Origin: an uncultured Clostridium sp.
Lineage (GTDB): Bacteria > Bacillota > Clostridia > Lachnospirales > Lachnospiraceae
Assembly: GCA_937902905.1 (NCBI GenBank)
Contig: CALELW010000120.1
Location: 1-22,815, forward strand
Direction of reading: 5' to 3'
Length of the DNA: 22,815 nucleotides
Part shown: positions 1-7,500 of the stretch, one piece after another
Layout of the letters: every line of letters starts with the position of its first letter
How positions within the stretch are numbered: position 1 is the stretch's first letter
Notes under the pieces: model-generated
The model's database searches: none
What the model saw: only the letters and a program-made list of their open reading frames with translations
Told to the model about the DNA's origin: nothing
Position numbers and translations under genes: made by a program

Positions 1-2
1 CG

Positions 3-293
3 GAATGGAGGGATGATTATATGACGCTGGAAATGAAGATGGATGAGAAGTATGAACAGGGGCGTGAGAAGGGATTGAAAGAAGGGATTACAAAGGGAAT
101 CCAGCAAGGGATAGAGCAAGGAATCGAGCAAGGAATCGAGCAGGGAATCGAATTAGGAATTGGTCAAGGCCTGCGTGTACAGATTCAGAAAAAATTAAAT
201 AAAGGAAAGTCAATTTCACAAATTGCGGACGAGTGTGAAGAATCGGAAGAAGTAATTTGGAAAATAATTAGAGAAAATGGCTGGAATGCATAA
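3..293 (+). CDS. Rpn / PD-(D/E)XK nuclease family protein, C-terminal end only (5' part off the window)
   Basis: The frame is open from the first base of the window and already in frame before the ATG at 21 (Glu-Trp-Arg-Asp-Asp-Tyr precede it), so this is the 3' end of a longer gene. What remains is a Glu/Lys-rich stretch, then a run of four-residue Gly-Ile-Glu-Gln-like units (about residues 22-49 counted from the ATG at 21), then a helical tail with the motif KSISQIADECEESEE. Such tails are typical of Rpn-family recombination-promoting nucleases or putative transposases in Lachnospiraceae, where the nuclease core is N-terminal. The nuclease core is not in the window, so activity cannot be judged. 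A diverged copy of the same tail follows at 336-578, and a gene N-terminus of the same family starts at 22337. Family assignment rests on the tail and on that resemblance. Confidence 0.65.
   Translation, partial: EWRDDYMTLEMKMDEKYEQGREKGLKEGITKGIQQGIEQGIEQGIEQGIELGIGQGLRVQIQKKLNKGKSISQIADECEESEEVIWKIIRENGWNA
84..167 (+). repeat. In-frame 12-bp tandem repeat encoding Gly-Ile-x-Gln units
   Basis: Seven consecutive 12-bp units begin at 84, 96, 108, 120, 132, 144 and 156. The central ones read ggaatcgagcaa with one or two changes. They encode GITK, GIQQ, GIEQ, GIEQ, GIEQ, GIEL and GIGQ. The unit length is a multiple of three, so slippage would lengthen or shorten the tail without breaking the frame. 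The neighbouring copy at 336-578 has almost none of these units, which suggests the array changes size. Confidence 0.85.
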
Positions 294-335
294 AAAATTT
301 ATTAGTAGTGAGCAGAGTGCCGTTTAAAAACGCGA

Positions 336-578
336 GTGCTGGCAATCCGGAGAGATACGGAATGGAGGGATGATTATATGACGCTGGAAATGAAGATGGA
401 TGAGAAATATGAGCAGGGGTTAGAGGAAGGATTGGAGCAAGGTTATGACAAACGTCTTTATGACTTGATTCAAAAGAAGTTAGAAAAAGGCAAATCCATT
501 TCTCAGATAGCAGATGAGTGCGAGGAATCAGAGGAGGCCATCCGTAAAATTATAAGCGAAAAGGGTATTAGTGAATAG
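336..578 (+). pseudogene. Detached C-terminal fragment of an Rpn-family nuclease
   Basis: The frame is open from 312 after an in-frame stop at 309. The first possible start is GTG 336, without a convincing ribosome site. The product begins with the motif IRRDTEWRDDYMTLEMK, the same sequence that runs through the start of the window, and ends with the same KSISQIADECEESEE tail. It therefore looks like the C-terminal third of an Rpn gene that has lost its nuclease domain rather than a real 80-residue protein. The GIEQ array of the first copy is reduced here to a short Leu/Glu/Gln stretch. It lies directly upstream of the tRNA-Trp promoter. An alternative reading is a small stand-alone antagonist or regulator made of the tail alone; nothing in the sequence supports that beyond the intact frame. 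Confidence 0.6.
358..417 (+). repeat. Direct repeat copy of bases 1-60
   Basis: Bases 358-417 match bases 1-60 at all but two positions by my reading. Farther downstream the two copies still encode the same tail (compare about 180-275 with about 470-565) but are clearly more diverged. The partner copy touches the left edge of the window, so the repeat may extend further upstream than can be seen. Confidence 0.85.
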
Positions 579-585
579 AAAATGC

Positions 586-614
586 TTGACAAAAAGGTTA
601 AAACGCGGTATGAT
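586..614 (+). promoter_or_regulatory. Sigma-A promoter of tRNA-Trp
   Basis: A perfect -35 box TTGACA (586-591) is followed after 17 bases by TATGAT (609-614), one mismatch from the -10 consensus. Transcription would begin near 621, about 25 bases before the mature tRNA 5' end at 646. The promoter starts just 8 bases after the stop of the Rpn fragment. Confidence 0.85.
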
Positions 615-645
615 AATCGAGTGAGTGCGAAAAACACTTGCTTAT

Positions 646-716
646 AGGGGCATAGTTCATCGGTAGAATAAGAGTCTCCAAAACTCCAGAGCTGGGTTCG
701 ATTCCTAGTGCCCCTG
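646..716 (+). tRNA. tRNA-Trp (anticodon CCA)
   Basis: The 71 nt fold into a full cloverleaf. The acceptor stem AGGGGCA (646-652) pairs with TGCCCCT (709-715), with discriminator G716. T-A follows at positions 8-9. The D stem GTTC pairs with GAAT around a 7-nt loop. The anticodon loop is CTCCAAA with CCA at 678-680. The variable loop is only 4 nt (AGAG). The T stem CTGGG/CCTAG encloses the loop TTCGATT. The anticodon stem has four good pairs plus an A-C mismatch at its outer end (671/687). The 3' CCA is not encoded, so it must be added after transcription. The gene has its own promoter and terminator. Confidence 0.93.
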
Positions 717-728
717 TTATTGATTGAG

Positions 729-758
729 AAGGCTGCGCAGAGATGCGTGGCCTTTTTT
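729..758 (+). terminator. Rho-independent terminator of tRNA-Trp
   Basis: An 11-bp stem runs from AAGGCTGCGCA (729-739) to TGCGTGGCCTT (744-754) around a GAGA loop, with two G-T wobbles. A run of six T follows from 753. It lies 12 bases after the tRNA 3' end, making the tRNA a single-gene transcript. Confidence 0.85.
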
Positions 759-845
759 GTGACAAATCTGTCGGCTATAGTGAGTGTCAGACGAAAAGAT
801 GACATACAAAAAGTATGAGACTGGCAGAATAGGAGGCAGTACAAA

Positions 846-2912
846 ATGAAACGTAGGATAATAGCACTCATTCTTGTTATTGGATTACTTGCAGGAATGG
901 GAGTGGAGGGAAAAACAACTTTGGCGGCGGAGGGTACATCGACCGGACAAACGAAAGAAATTGCAAAGATAGAAGTTGTCGATACGGAGATAGAACTTCC
1001 TTATAAAAGTACATTTACTAAGGAAAATGTTGTTATCAAAGTGACTTATGAGGATGCGACAGAACAGCTTGTGCACCCGGAGAAGATGACAGCTGTTGAT
1101 ACAACGAAAATTGGTGAGCAGCAATTGGAATTATCCTATCAAGACAGGACGATAACCTATATGGTCCGGGTTGTTCCGAGACAGGTGACCGGACTCAAAA
1201 GAAAAGAAACAACTAAGAAAAAAGCAGTGATTGAGTGGAATGCGCTGGCAGAAAGCAAGGAATATGAAATTTTTACCTCGTCCAAAGAGACGAGTGGCTT
1301 TTCGCTCTTAAAAAGCACGACAAAAACCAGTTACGAATTTACAAATTTAAAAGAAGGACAGATTTTATATGTAAAAATTCGAGCCGGTGCGAGTGGATAT
1401 TATGGAAAAGAATCTGAAATTCTGCTTGTGGCACTGCAGCCCGGTGAAGTGACCAAAATTACGGCAACCAAAAATGTAAAGACAAAGATAACGCTTGCGT
1501 GGGAGCCGGTCAGCGGAGCGACCGGGTATCAGATTTATTATCGCAAATCGACTTCAAAAGAAAGTATTTTGGCAGGTAATACGGTAGATACGGCATTTGA
1601 AGTGACAGGACTTTCTGCCGGAAAGAACTATTATTTTACGATTGTTGCGTATGCCGGTGATGTGGATAATCCGGGTGAACCGTCAGAGGAAGTATTGTTT
1701 GGTACGGCACCGTCGATACCAAGTATTTCAAAAATTAAAGGCGGTGATAAGCGGATTAAGGTCAAGTGGAGCAAAGGAAGTGGGGCAGATTATTTTAACA
1801 TTTATTATTCAAAAAAATCGGCTTCCGGGTACAAAGTGGCGGTAAAAATGCCTGCAGAAGAGTCGAAAATTCGTGCCATAGATGGCTTAAAGAAACACAC
1901 AAAATACTATGTAAAAATCGAAGCGGTGCGAACGGTGTCTGGAATTACGATGAGTTCCGTTTCAACAGTTAAAAACACAAAAACTGCTTCCAAAAACGTG
2001 AAAGCGACGAGTACATCAGCCAAGTTTTTTAAAACGAAAAAAACGTTTAAAAAATCGTCAGCTTATAAAAAATATAAAGCGTTTAAAAAACGGGTTTCGT
2101 ATGCAAAAAGCTATGTGATTCCGGGAATTGTTGGAACAAATGTGGGCGGATTTTATGCGACACGTATGGTTCCGCAGAGTGTGACATTTGCCGGAAATTA
2201 TCTGCTGATTTCTGCATACGATTACACGAAAAAACAGGAATCGGTTATTTACGTGATGAACAAAACAACAAGAAAATATATTACGACCATTGTTCTGCCA
2301 CATACCGGGCATGTGGGCGGCATCACTTTTGATGGAGAGAATGTCTGGGTGACATACGGTAAAAATTTGCAGAGTTTTAAGTTTAATCAGGTTCAGGCGG
2401 CAGTTTTGTCAGGCAAGCCGTATTATGAGATTTACCGGTTTGCTTCCGTTGTAAAAATGCCGGAAACAATGTCGTATGTTACCTATTACAATAACCGAAT
2501 CTGGGCAGCAGCGTATAGCGAATTTTCTTCAAAATATATGTATGGCTATACCATTCAGAACAAATCCGCAGCGCCATCTCTTACTTACACAAACCGGATT
2601 CTTATGCCGAACCGGACACAGGGAGTTGCCTTTACTGCATCAGGGAAAATGGTTGTTTCGCGTTCCTGTCAGACGAAAAAGGGACGCAGAGGTTTTATGT
2701 CGCAGTTAGAAACGTATCAGCCAACATGGGATTACACCAAACTGTCGATTAAGAAAAACAAAAAGAAAAAGACCGTTAAAATGCCTCCGATGAATGAAGG
2801 AATTGCGATTGACGGAGCTTATACGTATGTGATTTATGAGTCACCGGCTTTTTATGAATGTCAGGCAAAACTTGACCGAGTGACAGCATTTAAAACAAGT
2901 AAAATAAGTTAA
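846..2912 (+). CDS. Secreted protein with Ig-like, three FN3-like and a C-terminal beta-propeller-like domain
   Basis: The 688-residue product starts at ATG 846 behind AGGAGG (831-836). It has a signal peptide (KRR, then a hydrophobic stretch, likely cut near LAA-EG at residues 27-29). Next come a bacterial Ig-like domain (about 42-110) and three fibronectin type III-like domains (about 112-196, 198-288 and 289-378), each with a W-x-x-x-x-x-A-x-x-Y core and internal Y-x-I-Y/F strands. A very Lys/Ser-rich basic linker (about 378-424) leads to a 260-residue C-terminal domain. That domain has blade-like repeats (PQSVTFAGNYLLISAYD, HVGGITFDGENVWVTYG, YVTYYNNRIWAAAYS, TQGVAFTASGKMVVSRS), reading as a small beta-propeller. 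No LPXTG or transmembrane anchor is visible. Its role is unknown; a surface adhesin or glycan/peptide-binding protein is plausible. It stands alone between the tRNA terminator and its own terminator, and no clear promoter was found. Confidence 0.8.
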   Translation: MKRRIIALILVIGLLAGMGVEGKTTLAAEGTSTGQTKEIAKIEVVDTEIELPYKSTFTKENVVIKVTYEDATEQLVHPEKMTAVDTTKIGEQQLELSYQDRTITYMVRVVPRQVTGLKRKETTKKKAVIEWNALAESKEYEIFTSSKETSGFSLLKSTTKTSYEFTNLKEGQILYVKIRAGASGYYGKESEILLVALQPGEVTKITATKNVKTKITLAWEPVSGATGYQIYYRKSTSKESILAGNTVDTAFEVTGLSAGKNYYFTIVAYAGDVDNPGEPSEEVLFGTAPSIPSISKIKGGDKRIKVKWSKGSGADYFNIYYSKKSASGYKVAVKMPAEESKIRAIDGLKKHTKYYVKIEAVRTVSGITMSSVSTVKNTKTASKNVKATSTSAKFFKTKKTFKKSSAYKKYKAFKKRVSYAKSYVIPGIVGTNVGGFYATRMVPQSVTFAGNYLLISAYDYTKKQESVIYVMNKTTRKYITTIVLPHTGHVGGITFDGENVWVTYGKNLQSFKFNQVQAAVLSGKPYYEIYRFASVVKMPETMSYVTYYNNRIWAAAYSEFSSKYMYGYTIQNKSAAPSLTYTNRILMPNRTQGVAFTASGKMVVSRSCQTKKGRRGFMSQLETYQPTWDYTKLSIKKNKKKKTVKMPPMNEGIAIDGAYTYVIYESPAFYECQAKLDRVTAFKTSKIS

Positions 2913-2922
2913 TAATGGGGTT

Positions 2923-2979
2923 CCCCTTTTGCTGATTATGAGTTATAATGATAACGATTGTCGTGCAAAAGGGGATTTT
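2923..2979 (+). terminator. Long-loop terminator-like inverted repeat
   Basis: CCCCTTTTGC (2923-2932) is perfectly complementary to GCAAAAGGGG (2965-2974) and is followed by ATTTTT. The 32-nt loop contains a second small hairpin, GTTAT/ATAAC (2942-2955), and a TATAAT hexamer (2944-2949). It most likely ends the upstream transcript. The TATAAT could also serve as a -10 box for the downstream esterase gene, but no -35 box stands at the right distance. Confidence 0.65.
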
Positions 2980-3021
2980 TGCATTTTGAAAATGATTTGA
3001 GAAAAAAGGAGTTGTAAGAAT

Positions 3022-4719
3022 ATGAGAGGACCTGCCGCACCGAAGGATCCGGTTGAAAAAAGACCATGTTTATATGTTGTTTTAGACAAGACGATTTCCG
3101 GTTCAAAAGATCCGGAGGGCGTAATTCGCGATTATGTGTACTTAGAGGGAAGATTAAAAGACCAGGTAAAATTTACATCAGGAGATATTGATGAAGAATT
3201 ATTGGATATGCTCCCAAGAATGGAGACATTCCGTAAACTGGTTCACAGTGTTGGTGTCAGCATCAAGGCGGAAGACCCGGCGGATAAAGAAAAGGAAGTC
3301 GAGTTTCAGTTCCAGTGTTATGGAAAAACGGACAAATACACGACAGGAACTGTGATGGAAGCGACAATTCCATGTACGGGAGAAGAAATGGTTCTTCCGG
3401 TAGATGCCTACCCGGTAAATGAGGATGATGACTGTTTTGGTTCCTTTAATTTTATTTTCCCGGAAGAAAATAAAAATATGGATTTGACGGTCAAATTTTA
3501 TGTGAATGATGGCTATGAAGTGCCGGAAATCCAGGTAGACCCGCCGGTTAATTTTGATTCGCCGGAGTATCAGGATATGATTGAAAATTCGCTTGTGTCG
3601 ACAGGAAACAATTATCGTCTGAAAAAGGTGATTGAAAAATGTAAACGCGGCGAGGATGTAACCATTGCTTATATTGGAGGTTCGATTACACAGGGGGCTG
3701 GCGGAAAGCCAATCAACACAATGTGTTATGCCTACCGTTCTTATGACGCATTTTGTAAGCTGTTTTCACCTTGCGATGGAAAAAATGTGCATTATGTAAA
3801 GGCCGGTGTCGGTGGAACGCCATCCGAACTTGGTATGGTGCGTTACGATTTAGATGTTACGAAAAATGGTGAGATTACGCCAGATTTGGTAGTGATTGAA
3901 TTTGCGGTAAATGACGAGGGCGATGAGACAAAAGGTGTAAGCTTTGAAAGCCTTGTGATGAAAATTCTTCAGGCTGAAAATGCACCGGCAGTATTATTGA
4001 ACTTTGCGGTATTTATGAATGACTGGAATCTGCAAAAGCGATTGCAGCCAATCGGTGAGCGCTATGAGCTGCCAATGGTTAGTGTAAAAGATGCCGTTGT
4101 TCCACAGTTTGAAAAAAGCCATGTGATTACGAAGAGACAGTTCTTCTATGACATTTACCATCCAACGAATGACGGACACCGCATTATGGCAGACTGTATT
4201 GCAAATTTGCTTGAAAAGGTTGACAAAGAAGAGATGGCAGAAAAGGATATTTCTCTTGATAAAGAACCCGTTTATGGTACGCAGTTTAAGGATTTGATTC
4301 GATTTGACCGAACCAATGCAGAAGATTTCGCAGTGATTGAGCAGAATGGGTATGATGCAAAAGATACAGATATTCAGTATGTAGAGCGTGATATGGATTT
4401 GAATGGTTCACCAGAGTTTGCTGATAACTGGATGAATGACAGTTCTGTAACAGGGGCAGAATTTAAGATGACGATTACTTGTAAAAACTTAGTGGCGGTT
4501 ATTAAAGATTCCGGCTCGTCCGAATTTGGTACGGCAGATATTTTAGTCGATGGCAATGTGGTAAAACAGATTAACCCACTCGATAATGGATGGGCACACT
4601 GCAATCCGCAGATTTTAATTGATGAAAAAGAAAGCAAAGAACACGAAGTTGTATTCCGTATGAAGGAAGGCGACGAGGCAAAGAAATTTACAATACTTGG
4701 TTTTGGAGTGACACAATAA
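3022..4719 (+). CDS. Three-part cytoplasmic SGNH/GDSL hydrolase (probable carbohydrate esterase)
   Basis: The 565-residue protein has no signal peptide. The N-terminal ~200 residues look like a beta-sandwich. The SGNH core (about 205-410) carries all four blocks: IGGSIT with nucleophile Ser221, AGVGGT with oxyanion Gly264/265, FAVND with Asn297, and DIYH with Asp377 and His380. A C-terminal beta-rich domain (about 430-565) may bind substrate. SGNH enzymes with accessory beta domains in gut Clostridia are often acetyl esterases on xylan, mannan or their oligosaccharides (CE2/CE17-like). The missing signal peptide suggests it deacetylates sugars after import, but the substrate is inferred. Start ATG 3022 follows AAAGGAG (3005-3011). 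The stop at 4717-4719 abuts the tgt start, and the tgt ribosome site lies inside this gene, so the two are probably translationally coupled. Confidence 0.82.
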   Translation: MRGPAAPKDPVEKRPCLYVVLDKTISGSKDPEGVIRDYVYLEGRLKDQVKFTSGDIDEELLDMLPRMETFRKLVHSVGVSIKAEDPADKEKEVEFQFQCYGKTDKYTTGTVMEATIPCTGEEMVLPVDAYPVNEDDDCFGSFNFIFPEENKNMDLTVKFYVNDGYEVPEIQVDPPVNFDSPEYQDMIENSLVSTGNNYRLKKVIEKCKRGEDVTIAYIGGSITQGAGGKPINTMCYAYRSYDAFCKLFSPCDGKNVHYVKAGVGGTPSELGMVRYDLDVTKNGEITPDLVVIEFAVNDEGDETKGVSFESLVMKILQAENAPAVLLNFAVFMNDWNLQKRLQPIGERYELPMVSVKDAVVPQFEKSHVITKRQFFYDIYHPTNDGHRIMADCIANLLEKVDKEEMAEKDISLDKEPVYGTQFKDLIRFDRTNAEDFAVIEQNGYDAKDTDIQYVERDMDLNGSPEFADNWMNDSSVTGAEFKMTITCKNLVAVIKDSGSSEFGTADILVDGNVVKQINPLDNGWAHCNPQILIDEKESKEHEVVFRMKEGDEAKKFTILGFGVTQ

Positions 4720-5862
4720 ATGAAAAAATACGAATTGCTGGCGACTGATGGGCGTGCGCGCAGAGGTCGTTTCACGACACCGCATGGCGTAATTGAAACG
4801 CCGGTGTTTATGAATGTAGGAACGGTGGCTGCGATTAAAGGCGCGGTTTCTACGATGGATTTACACGATATTCACACGCAGGTTGAATTGTCAAACACAT
4901 ACCATTTGCATGTGAGACCGGGGGATGACGTGATAAAAAAATTGGGCGGTCTGCATAAGTTTATGAATTGGGACAAGCCGATTTTGACAGATTCGGGTGG
5001 ATTTCAAGTGTTTTCCTTAGCCGGACTTAGAAAAATCAAAGAAGAGGGCGTGCATTTTAATTCACATATTGATGGACGCAAAATTTTCATGGGACCGGAG
5101 GAAAGTATGCAGATTCAGTCAAATCTTGCGTCAACGATTGCGATGGCATTTGATGAGTGTCCGCCGCATCCGGCTACGCGTGAATATATGCAGAATTCGG
5201 TTGACCGTACGACACGCTGGCTGCGCCGGTGTAAGGCAGAGATGGAGCGGTTAAATGCACTTCCGGATACGATTAATAAGGAACAGATGCTTTTTGGTAT
5301 TAACCAAGGCGGAACTTTTGAAGATATCCGTATCAATCATGCAAGAGCAATCCGTGAGCTGGATTTGGATGGTTATGCGATTGGTGGTCTGGCGGTTGGA
5401 GAAACGCATGAGCAGATGTATCACATTTTGGATGTTACAGTACCGGAACTGCCGCAGGATAAGCCCATTTATCTGATGGGAGTTGGCACGCCGCAGAATA
5501 TATTAGAAAGTGTAGAGCGAGGTGTTGATTTCTTTGACTGTGTATATCCGGCGAGAAACGGACGACACGGACATGCTTACACAAACCATGGCAAGATGAA
5601 TCTGCAGAATAAAAAGTATGAACTGGATGACCGTCCGATTGAGGTCGGATGCGGATGTCCTGCCTGCCGACACTACAGCAGGGCGTATATCAGACATCTT
5701 TTAAAGGCAAAGGAAATGCTTGGCCTGCGATTATTAGTCTTGCATAATTTGTATTTTTATAATACAATGATGGAAGAAATTCGGGAAGCTATCGAAACAG
5801 GTACTTTCTCTGAATATAAAAAGAACAAGCTGGCGCGTATGGAAGCTGGTTTGGATGAATGA
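4720..5862 (+). CDS. tgt: Queuine/preQ1 tRNA-guanine ribosyltransferase (Tgt)
   Basis: This 380-residue enzyme swaps guanine-34 of tRNAs with GUN anticodons for preQ1 (in bacteria), the key step of queuosine synthesis. Its length is normal for bacterial Tgt. DSGGFQVFS holds the catalytic Asp91. FFDCVYPARNGR holds the nucleophile Asp273, where the family more often has P-T-R or P-S-R. The zinc site is complete: Cys311, Cys313, Cys316 and His342 in the pattern C-x-C-x2-C-x25-H. The start codon touches the stop of the esterase gene; its ribosome site TTGGAG (4703-4708) lies within that gene. yajC follows after 18 bases, the common tgt-yajC pairing in Firmicutes. No other queuosine genes are in the window. 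Confidence 0.97.
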   Translation: MKKYELLATDGRARRGRFTTPHGVIETPVFMNVGTVAAIKGAVSTMDLHDIHTQVELSNTYHLHVRPGDDVIKKLGGLHKFMNWDKPILTDSGGFQVFSLAGLRKIKEEGVHFNSHIDGRKIFMGPEESMQIQSNLASTIAMAFDECPPHPATREYMQNSVDRTTRWLRRCKAEMERLNALPDTINKEQMLFGINQGGTFEDIRINHARAIRELDLDGYAIGGLAVGETHEQMYHILDVTVPELPQDKPIYLMGVGTPQNILESVERGVDFFDCVYPARNGRHGHAYTNHGKMNLQNKKYELDDRPIEVGCGCPACRHYSRAYIRHLLKAKEMLGLRLLVLHNLYFYNTMMEEIREAIETGTFSEYKKNKLARMEAGLDE

Positions 5863-5880
5863 TTTTAGGAGGTTTAACTC

Positions 5881-6156
5881 ATGCAGGGAATTGGAATTAT
5901 TTTGCTTTATGTGGTAATTATCGGTGCATTCTATTTGATTGCGATTCGTCCGCAGAAAAAGAAAGAAAAAGAGCATCAGGCATTGGTAAATGCAGTTGCA
6001 GTTGGTGACAGTATTCTTACAACCAGTGGTTTTTACGGCGTTGTCATTGATATGACAGACGAAGTGGTTATCGTTGAGTTTGGAAGTAACAAAAACTGTC
6101 GTATTCCGATGCAGAAGTCTGCGATTGTAGAAGTTGATAAAGCAGAAGAAGCCTAA
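5881..6156 (+). CDS. yajC: Preprotein translocase accessory subunit YajC
   Basis: The 91-residue single-pass membrane protein has an N-terminal hydrophobic helix (about 4-22) followed directly by the signature AIRPQKKKEKEH, then a small soluble domain with VGDSILTTSGFYGVV and the usual IPMQKSAI ending. YajC associates with SecDF at the Sec translocon. The ribosome site AGGAGG (5867-5872) is ideal. The gene is 18 bases after tgt, is co-transcribed with it, and is followed by a terminator. Confidence 0.96.
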   Translation: MQGIGIILLYVVIIGAFYLIAIRPQKKKEKEHQALVNAVAVGDSILTTSGFYGVVIDMTDEVVIVEFGSNKNCRIPMQKSAIVEVDKAEEA

Positions 6157-6174
6157 TTGGAACAAGAGAAAGAG

Positions 6175-6212
6175 CCATGCATTTGAATCTGATTCAGATG
6201 TGTGGTTTTTTT
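6175..6212 (+). terminator. Rho-independent terminator after yajC
   Basis: A 13-bp stem with four G-T wobbles runs from CCATGCATTTGAA (6175-6187) to TTCAGATGTGTGG (6193-6205). The 5-nt loop is followed by seven T. It ends the esterase-tgt-yajC transcript. Confidence 0.85.
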
Positions 6213-6265
6213 GTTTGTGGATTTCGTAACTATAAAAAAATCCACCATTACCTTATAATAATCCA

Positions 6266-6296
6266 TTGACCGTTTATGGGGAGAGTTTGTTATAAT
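6266..6296 (+). promoter_or_regulatory. Extended -10 promoter for galK
   Basis: TATAAT at 6291-6296 is preceded by TG at 6288-6289, giving the extended motif TGTTATAAT. TTGACC at 6266-6271 is a good -35 match, but the spacing of 19 bases is long. The extended -10 may compensate. Transcription would start near 6303, about 20 bases before galK. No clear operator or cre site was recognised. Confidence 0.7.
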
Positions 6297-6322
6297 GGAG
6301 TTAATGAAAAAGAGGGAGAGAA

Positions 6323-7486
6323 ATGATGAAGGAAAAATTACTGGAGAAATTTCAGGATGTTTACGGTGACGCCAATGGTACAAAAGTATATTTTGCACCG
6401 GGACGAGTGAATCTGATTGGTGAGCACATTGATTACAGTGGCGGACTGGTACTGCCGTGTGCACTGACGCTTGGAACTTATGGTGTTGCGAGAAAACGAG
6501 GGGACAAGAAATTGAAGGTTTATTCCATGAACATGGAAGACGAGGTTCGTGAGATTGAAATCGGGGATTATCAAGTAGTGAATGAATCCGATTGGACGAA
6601 CTATATCAAAGGTGTTTTGTGGGCATTTGAAAAGAAAGAAATGGTACTGCCATTTGGCATGGATTTACTGTTGTTTGGCGATTTGCCAAGTGGGGCAGGA
6701 CTTTCTTCTTCGGCATCTTTGGAAGTCTTGATTGGATTTATTGTGCGGGACTTGTATGGCTTTGATGTGACCAATGTGGATCTTGCATTAATTGGGCAGC
6801 AGGCAGAGCATGAATTTTGTGGTGTAAATTGTGGCATTATGGACCAGTTTGCCGTGGCAATGGGGAAAAAGGACCATGCGCTCTTATTAAATACGAAAAC
6901 TTTGGATTATGAGTATATCCCTATTACACTGTCCGGGGTAAAATTAATCATTGCGAATAGCAATAAAAAGCATAAACTTGGTGAGTCAAAGTATAATGAA
7001 AGACGGGAAGAATGTGAAACTGCTCTGGAAGAAATTTCACAGGCAATTGGAATTCATGCCCTTTGTGATTTGGATGAAAAAACATGGAATCTCTATCAGG
7101 TGACGGTTAAGGATGACGATAGAAAACGTCGTGTGAAACATGCAGTCACGGAAAATGCAAGAACAAAGCAGGCTGCTGCGGCGTTAGAAAACGGTGAGCT
7201 GAAAACATTCGGCGAGTTAATGAAAGCATCCCATCAGTCGTTATCCGAAGATTACGAAGTAACAGGAGATGAAATGGATACGCTGGCAGAGGCAGCATGG
7301 CAGCAGGACGGGGTTCTTGGCTCCCGCATGACCGGAGGTGGTTTTGGCGGCTCAACAATTAGTCTTGTAAAAGCGGATTGTGTTGACGAGTTTATTCGGG
7401 AAACCGGAAGAATCTATACAGAAAAAACAGGGCTTAGCGCCGACTTCTATGTAGTTGAAATTGGCAATGGACCTGTGGTACAATAA
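6323..7486 (+). CDS. galK: Galactokinase
   Basis: The 387-residue GHMP-family kinase phosphorylates alpha-D-galactose to galactose-1-phosphate (Leloir pathway, cytoplasm). The galactokinase signature GRVNLIGEHIDY lies at 27-38. The ATP-binding GHMP motif GDLPSGAGLSSSAS is at 119-132. The catalytic Asp174 is in GIMDQF, and the C-terminal GGGFGG loop is present. Length matches the family. Two adjacent ATG codons (6323 and 6326) follow the purine-rich GAGGGAGAG; either would serve, and the choice changes one residue. The gene opens a co-directional set with galE, an FGGY kinase and two regulators. galT is not in the window, so the pathway must be completed elsewhere. Confidence 0.97.
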   Translation: MMKEKLLEKFQDVYGDANGTKVYFAPGRVNLIGEHIDYSGGLVLPCALTLGTYGVARKRGDKKLKVYSMNMEDEVREIEIGDYQVVNESDWTNYIKGVLWAFEKKEMVLPFGMDLLLFGDLPSGAGLSSSASLEVLIGFIVRDLYGFDVTNVDLALIGQQAEHEFCGVNCGIMDQFAVAMGKKDHALLLNTKTLDYEYIPITLSGVKLIIANSNKKHKLGESKYNERREECETALEEISQAIGIHALCDLDEKTWNLYQVTVKDDDRKRRVKHAVTENARTKQAAAALENGELKTFGELMKASHQSLSEDYEVTGDEMDTLAEAAWQQDGVLGSRMTGGGFGGSTISLVKADCVDEFIRETGRIYTEKTGLSADFYVVEIGNGPVVQ

Positions 7487-7500
7487 CAAAGGAAAACGAA

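Noticed and set aside
84..167. CRISPR-like array
   Set aside because: The 12-bp units are contiguous, have no spacers and lie in a coding frame.
646..716. tRNA-Trp 3' end as an integration (att) site
   Set aside because: No second copy of the tRNA 3' end, integrase gene or phage/ICE gene was seen in the window.
503..871. 122-codon open frame on the - strand across the tRNA-Trp gene
   Set aside because: It would be antisense to a tRNA and its terminator; no ribosome site or recognisable domain.
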